Shown piece by piece: positions 6,286 through 7,127 of a stretch of DNA of 7,127 nt (positions within the stretch are counted from its first letter, which is position 1; each line of letters begins with the position of its first letter). This stretch comes from Burkholderiaceae bacterium (lineage in GTDB: Bacteria; Pseudomonadota; Gammaproteobacteria; Burkholderiales; Burkholderiaceae_D). The DNA lies in NCBI GenBank assembly GCA_031261905.1, contig JAISIS010000077.1:1-7127 (forward strand), given 5' to 3'. A model generated the notes under the pieces. That model was not told the DNA's origin and ran no database searches. It saw nothing but the letters and a program-made list of their open reading frames with translations. Position numbers and translations under genes: made by a program.

Positions 6286-7127
6286 TCATGGCCGCTTTTG
6301 TTTACCTCCCTGATTTGCGTCCGCTTTCAGCCCCTTCTCAATATCCGATGCCGTCACGACATCCAGCGCCCCGTCATCATCCTTCAGCGCCTCTTCCTCT
6401 GCTTTCTTGTTCATGACCACGATGCTGATCCGGCGGTTAATCGGATCTTCCGGGTGCTCCTTGTCCATCAGAACAGAGGAAGCCAGTCCGATAACGCGAA
6501 CCACTTTCGTTTCTTCCATGCCGCCCACAATCAGGGCACGGCGACTGGCATTGGCGCGGTCACTGGAAAGCTCCCAGTTGCTGTATCCCTTGCCGCCACC
6601 TGCAAAAGGCTTGGCGTCCGTATGCCCGGACAGACTGATCTTGTTGGGCACATCATTTAACGCTACGCCGATATGGTAGAGAATTTCTTTCGTATAGGGC
6701 TGCAATTCCGCGCTGGCCAGTGCAAACATCGGGCGGTTTTTCTCATCTACGATCTGGATGCGCAGCCCCTCGCTGGTAATATCCAGGAGAAGCTGCTTCT
6801 TGAACATCTGAAGTATCTTGTTCGCATCAATCAGCGACTCAATCTTCATTTTCAGCCGACCAAGCCTTTCGTTTTCAAGTCGCACCAGTTCCGCATTGGC
6901 GGCTTTAAGATCTTTTGGCTTGCTTCTCATCCCGTCATCCTTGTTTACCTGCCCTTCCTTCCGGGACAAATCGGTGCCGCCGCCCTTCACAATGCTGGTG
7001 GCATCACCAATCGTCGTACCGCCTGACATCGCAATTTTCAGCGGCGTGGAAAAATATTCGGAGATGCCTTTCAGATCGCCCTTGCTGATCGAACCGAGCA
7101 ACCACATCATCAGGAAAAAAGCCATCA
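6286..7127 (-). CDS. motB: MotB, flagellar stator protein (5' end outside window)
   Basis: MotB joins MotA in the proton-driven stator and anchors it to peptidoglycan. The first visible residues, MAFFLMMWLLGSIS, are the end of its single membrane helix; the cytoplasmic N-terminus and the proton-binding Asp lie beyond the window. Next come the plug-like segment after the membrane (SKGDLKGISEYFSTP), a charged helical linker (about visible residues 70-112) and the OmpA-type peptidoglycan-binding domain (about 115-240). That domain has SGHTDAK (166-172), NWELSSDRA (183-191) and INRRISI (229-235). The gene continues off the right edge because the frame is open and the first ATG seen is internal to the usual AMMAFFLMMWLL helix. 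The C-terminal tail is charged and ends KQKRP. The next gene starts 46 bases downstream, probably in the same transcript as motB and an upstream motA. Confidence 0.96.
   Translation of the reverse strand, partial: MAFFLMMWLLGSISKGDLKGISEYFSTPLKIAMSGGTTIGDATSIVKGGGTDLSRKEGQVNKDDGMRSKPKDLKAANAELVRLENERLGRLKMKIESLIDANKILQMFKKQLLLDITSEGLRIQIVDEKNRPMFALASAELQPYTKEILYHIGVALNDVPNKISLSGHTDAKPFAGGGKGYSNWELSSDRANASRRALIVGGMEETKVVRVIGLASSVLMDKEHPEDPINRRISIVVMNKKAEEEALKDDDGALDVVTASDIEKGLKADANQGGKQKRP

Overview
The window is a contiguous piece of a flagellar motility and chemotaxis cluster from a Gram-negative bacterium, most likely a betaproteobacterium. The basis is remembered resemblance of the FlhB, CheA and MotB proteins and the gene order, not a search. 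Every well-supported gene lies on the minus strand, so transcription runs from high to low coordinates. The long plus-strand open frames are shadows of these genes. I see no RNA gene, insertion sequence, CRISPR array or other mobile element.

In transcription order: the stator gene motB (5' end beyond the right edge); a 182-residue CheZ-like protein; a first CheY-type receiver; a possible 55-codon ORF bridging that cheY and cheA; the histidine kinase cheA; the methylesterase cheB; a second, canonical cheY; a strong intrinsic terminator; and flhB (3' end beyond the left edge), an export-gate gene of the flagellar type III secretion system. A good sigma70-like promoter lies between the CheZ-like gene and the first cheY, so cheY-cheA-cheB-cheY may be a transcription unit in its own right, ended by the terminator at 1181-1215. 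flhB then needs its own promoter.

Together the genes cover most of a chemotaxis pathway. CheA autophosphorylates on His48 and passes phosphate to the two CheY proteins and to CheB. A CheY-P reaches the flagellar switch, the CheZ-like protein probably removes the phosphate, CheB adapts the receptors, and MotB anchors the torque-generating stator. Not present here are cheW, receptor genes, cheR and cheD, which often lie between cheA and cheB in related bacteria, and a cheZ between cheY and flhB. Those two places hold only non-coding gaps of 190 and 236 bases.

This is a largely ordinary housekeeping region, and I found no clear new system. The points most worth a second look are an altered autocleavage motif in FlhB (NPMR instead of NPTH), the small ORF between cheY and cheA, and the compact CheZ-like protein with its CheY partner that has Trp at the switch position.
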